A stretch of 64,000 nt of DNA from Candidatus Anammoximicrobium sp. (GTDB taxonomy: Bacteria > Planctomycetota > Planctomycetia > Pirellulales > Pirellulaceae). The notes under the pieces are model-generated. The model saw only the letters and a program-made list of their open reading frames with translations. It was not told the DNA's origin and did no database searches. The stretch spans positions 1 through 64,000 of the forward strand of contig JAAYYU010000244.1 in assembly GCA_012515235.1 (NCBI GenBank), written 5' to 3'. Positions 60,871 through 64,000 of the stretch are shown here, one piece after another. A program made the position numbers and the translations under genes. The stretch's first letter is position 1. Each line of letters opens with the position of its first letter.

Positions 60871-63479
60871 CGGAGCACCTCTGTGTTCTGTCCGATCAAT
60901 GCCTGAACCCGTCGGAGATTGTCCTGGCTCTTTGCCAGAAACTCGCCGATTTGTTGCACGTCCGGAGCGGCGTCGCGGGCCGCTTGCTGGTGCTCGACGG
61001 CGTTTTGATACGCAGACAGCGCGTCGTCGAGTCGTCCGGCACGTTCGTGCGCCAGGCCCAGATTGTTCAGCGCCCCGCCGAGGGTGCTGCGATAATTCAC
61101 GTCGCTGGGAGAGGCCTCAACCAGACGTTGCAGGATGCCGCACGCTTTGTCGATCGCGGCTTGGGCCGCCTCCTGCTGACCGAGCCGATTCAACGTGCGT
61201 CCCAAATTGTTGGTTGCCACGGCAAGATCCAACTGGTGACGAACGATGGCCGGCGAGCCCGTGGCGAGCCGCTCGTAGACTTCGACGGCCTCCGTGTAGC
61301 ACTTCCGCGCCGCGTCCAGTTGTCCGCTGCGCGCCAGCAACGATCCGTGATTGTTCAGGGCGAGCCCCAGATCGCTCTCGGCCGTCCCGTCGGTCGTGCC
61401 AGCCGTTGCCAGCGGTCGCAGGATGGCCAACGAGCGGGAACTGAACTCCAACGCCTTCGCCGGATCGGCTGTCTGGTACAGGAAACTCACGTTGTTGTAC
61501 GTACCGGCCAGTCGCCGCCGCAGGGTCGCGTCATCGGGTTGACGTTCCAAGAGACGCTCTTGGATTTGTATCGCGCGTTCGTAGTACGTCCATGCGTCTT
61601 GGATCCGACCCGTTTGGCCGTGCAGCAGCCCGAGGTTGCCCAGCGTCAGGGCCAAGTCGCGTTCGCATACCGAATTGGCCGGTTCGTCAGCGACGAGCCC
61701 TTCTTGAAGCGTGATGGCTTTCCGGTAAGCCTCCCAAGCCGGCTCGGTTTCCCCGCGGTTGGCCCGCAGCAGCCCGATGTTGTTGTAACACATCGCCAGC
61801 TTCGTCCGCGTGTCGTTCGTCGCCGCTGGATCACGGGATAGCTCGTGCAACACGGTCGCCGCCCGCTCGTACGATTGCAGTGCCTCGCTTGGTTCGCCGA
61901 GCCGTTCGAGAATCTCGGCCGATTTGAAGTGTGCCACCGCCAGTCCGGTTTGCAGGCTCGGGTCCTGGCCGGCGCGCTGGATGAATTGCCGGTAATAGCG
62001 CAAGGTGTCGCCCAGCAGCTCGCGCCGCAGCGACTCGGTGCCGGGGATGTCGCCCAGCCGCTGAGCGGCAAAGAGCCCGAAATGATCGACCACGCTCCCG
62101 GCCTGCCGCAGGTTCTCCTCGGCCTGTTTCAGATTCTGTTCGGCCAGTTGCAGCGCGCGGCGCGTCTGTGCCTGCTGCCGCACGATCAGCAGCGCCGCGG
62201 TCGCGGTTCCGGCCAGCGCCGCGATCAAAAACACAAACGACAGCGTCACCAGACTGCGATGACGGCCCGCCCACTTGCTGATCCGGTCAGACCACGATGG
62301 GCGGCGAGCCCGAATCGGTTGGCCTGCGGCAAATCGGCGCAAATCGTCGGCAAACTCGCGGGCCGTCCGGTAGCGGTCGGAGCGTTGCTTCGAGATCGCC
62401 TTCAGGACGATGGTCTCCAGGTCCGTCGGCACTGCCGGATCGATTCGCCGCAGAGGCGCCGGCTCTTCCTGTTCGATCTGCCGCAAGAACTGCTGCTGAT
62501 CGCCGGCGTCGAACGCCTTGCGGAGCGTCAGCAGTTCGTACAGGGTGATGCCCAACGAGTAGACGTCGGTGCGCTGATCGACGCGGCGCGTGCGGCCCAG
62601 GGCCTGTTCGGGACTCATGTAGCGGACGGACCCGATCACCGCGCCCGTGCTCGTCAGACTGGCGTCGCCCCGGCAACGCGCCAGGCCAAAATCGGTGACC
62701 CACGGCTTGCCGGCGCGGTCGATCAGGATATTCGACGGCTTGATGTCGCGATGGATAATTCCGCCATCGTGCGCGTGTTGCAGCGCATCGGCGACCTGAG
62801 CGCCCAGCTTCGCCACGGACAGGAAGAACTCGCGGCTTTTCGCGAAATGAGCCGTTGAAAAGCACTTCGCCGTGTCGTCTGCGGCTGCTGGTGATTCGCC
62901 GATCCCCTTGCCACGTTTGGTTCGGCGCAGCTCTTCGATCATCACGTCCAAAGACCGCCCATCCACGAACTGCATGCTGTAGTAATGGACGCCTCGCTCG
63001 CAGCCGACGGAATACACCGGCACGATGTGGGGATGGTGCAACCGGGCCGCGGCTTGGGCTTCGATTGTGAACCGCGCGAGCTGTTCCTGATTCAGGACCG
63101 CGGCAAACGGGAGCACCTTCAGCGCCACTCTGCGGCCCAGCGACACTTGCATCGCCTCGTAGACGATTCCCATGCCACCGCGGCCAAGTTCACGGAGGAT
63201 CTCGAATTCGCCCAGGCGGCAAGTTTCATCGCGACTGGCGGCCAACAGATCGGTGTCCAGGGCTGCCGACGGCGGAAGGGCACGCTGCAGGAACACCAGG
63301 CTGTCGAGATACCCGCGGAGCTGGTCCGCCGCTTCCGGGTGTGCGCGGATGATCTCCTCGGCGTCCACCGACTCACCGCGTTGCAGGCGGTCCACAAAAT
63401 CATCCAGAATGGCCAGCAATTCCTGCTGATCCGGGTCGGCCAGACCAACGGCGTTGCGATCCGCAGTCGCAGAACTCAT
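60867..63479 (-). CDS. Membrane Ser/Thr protein kinase with C-terminal TPR repeats
   Basis: 870 residues. The PknB-type kinase domain (about 92-385) has FEILRELGRGGMGIVYEA and VALKVLP (catalytic Lys), HRDIKPSNILID (catalytic Asp), TDFGLAR, and the activation loop ending YMSPEQALG. It is complete and should be active. One membrane helix (LVTLSFVFLIAALAGTATAA, about 405-425) is followed by a coiled segment and about nine TPR-like repeats (for example NNIGLLRANRGETEPAWEAY). The TPR part is probably outside the membrane and senses or docks partners. It overlaps the upstream sigma gene by 4 bp and the downstream surface gene by 4 bp. Confidence 0.92.
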   Translation of the reverse strand: MSSATADRNAVGLADPDQQELLAILDDFVDRLQRGESVDAEEIIRAHPEAADQLRGYLDSLVFLQRALPPSAALDTDLLAASRDETCRLGEFEILRELGRGGMGIVYEAMQVSLGRRVALKVLPFAAVLNQEQLARFTIEAQAAARLHHPHIVPVYSVGCERGVHYYSMQFVDGRSLDVMIEELRRTKRGKGIGESPAAADDTAKCFSTAHFAKSREFFLSVAKLGAQVADALQHAHDGGIIHRDIKPSNILIDRAGKPWVTDFGLARCRGDASLTSTGAVIGSVRYMSPEQALGRTRRVDQRTDVYSLGITLYELLTLRKAFDAGDQQQFLRQIEQEEPAPLRRIDPAVPTDLETIVLKAISKQRSDRYRTAREFADDLRRFAAGQPIRARRPSWSDRISKWAGRHRSLVTLSFVFLIAALAGTATAALLIVRQQAQTRRALQLAEQNLKQAEENLRQAGSVVDHFGLFAAQRLGDIPGTESLRRELLGDTLRYYRQFIQRAGQDPSLQTGLAVAHFKSAEILERLGEPSEALQSYERAATVLHELSRDPAATNDTRTKLAMCYNNIGLLRANRGETEPAWEAYRKAITLQEGLVADEPANSVCERDLALTLGNLGLLHGQTGRIQDAWTYYERAIQIQERLLERQPDDATLRRRLAGTYNNVSFLYQTADPAKALEFSSRSLAILRPLATAGTTDGTAESDLGLALNNHGSLLARSGQLDAARKCYTEAVEVYERLATGSPAIVRHQLDLAVATNNLGRTLNRLGQQEAAQAAIDKACGILQRLVEASPSDVNYRSTLGGALNNLGLAHERAGRLDDALSAYQNAVEHQQAARDAAPDVQQIGEFLAKSQDNLRRVQALIGQNTEVLR

Positions 63480-64000
63480 ATCAACCCCTTGTCAGTCAGC
63501 TGTTGGCGCAACTTGTCCACGGCCCGCAGCCACAACATGCGCACGGCGCCGGCCGAACGTTGCATTTGTTCCGCCACTTCCGCGAATGACATCGCTTCCA
63601 GATTACGCAACAGCAGCACCTGGCGGTAGTCCGGCGGCAATTCGGCCAACTCATCGGCTAGCATCACCGCGCGTTCATGCTGCATCGCCCGCGAACTGGG
63701 TGACGGCGCATCGTCTGCCAGGACCGATGCCAGCCGGGCGGTGGATCGTTCCAGCTTCGCCCCGACCTCGTCCAGCGACACTTCCCGGCGAACATCCCGC
63801 TTTTCCGCCAGCAGGTGTTTCTCGTAGAGGTGCGTCAGTTGGCTGGCCAGAATCCGCTGCAACCAGGCCACGAATTCAGCTTCCGTCCGGCCGCGAAACT
63901 GGTCAAACGTGCGATGCGCCTGCAAGAACGTCTCTTGGACCACGTCAGAGGGGCTCACCCGCACCTGCAGCCTGGCGCCGACTTGGGCCGCGGCAACCAG
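63476..64000 (-). CDS. ECF-family sigma factor, 5' end outside window
   Basis: 175 codons are visible; the frame is open to the window edge (LVAAAQVGARLQVRVSPSDV), so the start lies beyond 64000. Region 2 is SDVVQETFLQAHRTFDQFRG and FVAWLQRILASQLTHLYEKH. Region 4 is LPPDYRQVLLLRNLEAMSFA, then SAGAVRMLWLRAVDKLRQQL. It has the form of planctomycete ECF sigmas that are encoded next to Ser/Thr kinases and may be controlled by phosphorylation. Its TGA overlaps the kinase ATG. Confidence 0.88.
   Translation of the reverse strand: MVAAAQVGARLQVRVSPSDVVQETFLQAHRTFDQFRGRTEAEFVAWLQRILASQLTHLYEKHLLAEKRDVRREVSLDEVGAKLERSTARLASVLADDAPSPSSRAMQHERAVMLADELAELPPDYRQVLLLRNLEAMSFAEVAEQMQRSAGAVRMLWLRAVDKLRQQLTDKGLI

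Overview
The window is high-GC DNA that most resembles a member of the Planctomycetes, probably Pirellulales-like. The evidence is: many exported proteins of unknown metabolic role; FG-GAP, LamG and FAD-oxidoreductase families with signal peptides; an ExbB/ExbD/ExbD/TPR operon; an ECF sigma factor next to a Ser/Thr kinase with C-terminal TPRs; and three surface proteins that start with an LExRxLL motif, two of which also carry dockerin-type calcium loops. This placement comes from gene content only. I saw no rRNA, tRNA or CRISPR array.

Layout. 1-465 is a 77-bp tandem repeat array followed by half of a dispersed repeat. 636-725 (minus) holds a very small basic gene of COX24/AURKAIP1 type. 866-13385 is a catabolic-looking group: an SDR, a DUF6786-like protein, two exported FAD oxidoreductases, an FG-GAP propeller, an M14 carboxypeptidase, a phospholipase C/P1-nuclease-like protein and an unrecognised exported protein. 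13463-15473 (minus) is a NarL-type two-component pair. 15833-20242 (minus) is an organoarsenical-type cluster: arsR, a PF03773 permease, a mini-thioredoxin, two ArsF-like proteins, an ArsG-like CcdA-family permease and a truncated second arsR. 20436-26828 (plus) is a tightly coupled operon: ECF sigma, zinc-finger anti-sigma, CpxP/CnrX-like sensor, MacA-like adaptor, ABC ATPase and two MacB-type permeases. 26948-28318 holds a broken arsC, a broken Cys-rich ORF, a MITE-like repeat element and a third arsR. 28441-32976 is an RND pump and its adaptor.

33332-36607 holds an outer-membrane barrel, a PDZ/LRR protein and an exported protein of unknown function. 36769-43303 (minus) is the TPR-TPR-ExbB-ExbD-ExbD operon. 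43655-46533 (minus) is an ECF sigma with a membrane VWA protein. 47209-51120 is a large LamG/glycosidase-like exported protein. 51207-51374 holds more dispersed hairpins, and 51566-52185 is a frameshifted PIN toxin with its partner. 52186-64000 (minus) is an ECF sigma, a Ser/Thr kinase and three LExRxLL surface proteins. The kinase and the first surface gene overlap by 4 bp. Together these three proteins carry cohesin-like modules and dockerin loops.

The most interesting points are: (i) the surface locus, in which a phosphorylation/sigma module is translationally coupled to cohesin-like and dockerin-bearing proteins; (ii) a MITE-like repeat family with about 26-bp inverted ends that carries its own internal hairpin repeat, seen in several states of expansion; (iii) an arsenical locus with an unusual set of redox-active cysteine proteins; and (iv) a CnrYXH-like sigma/anti-sigma/sensor trio fused to a MacAB-type pump operon.
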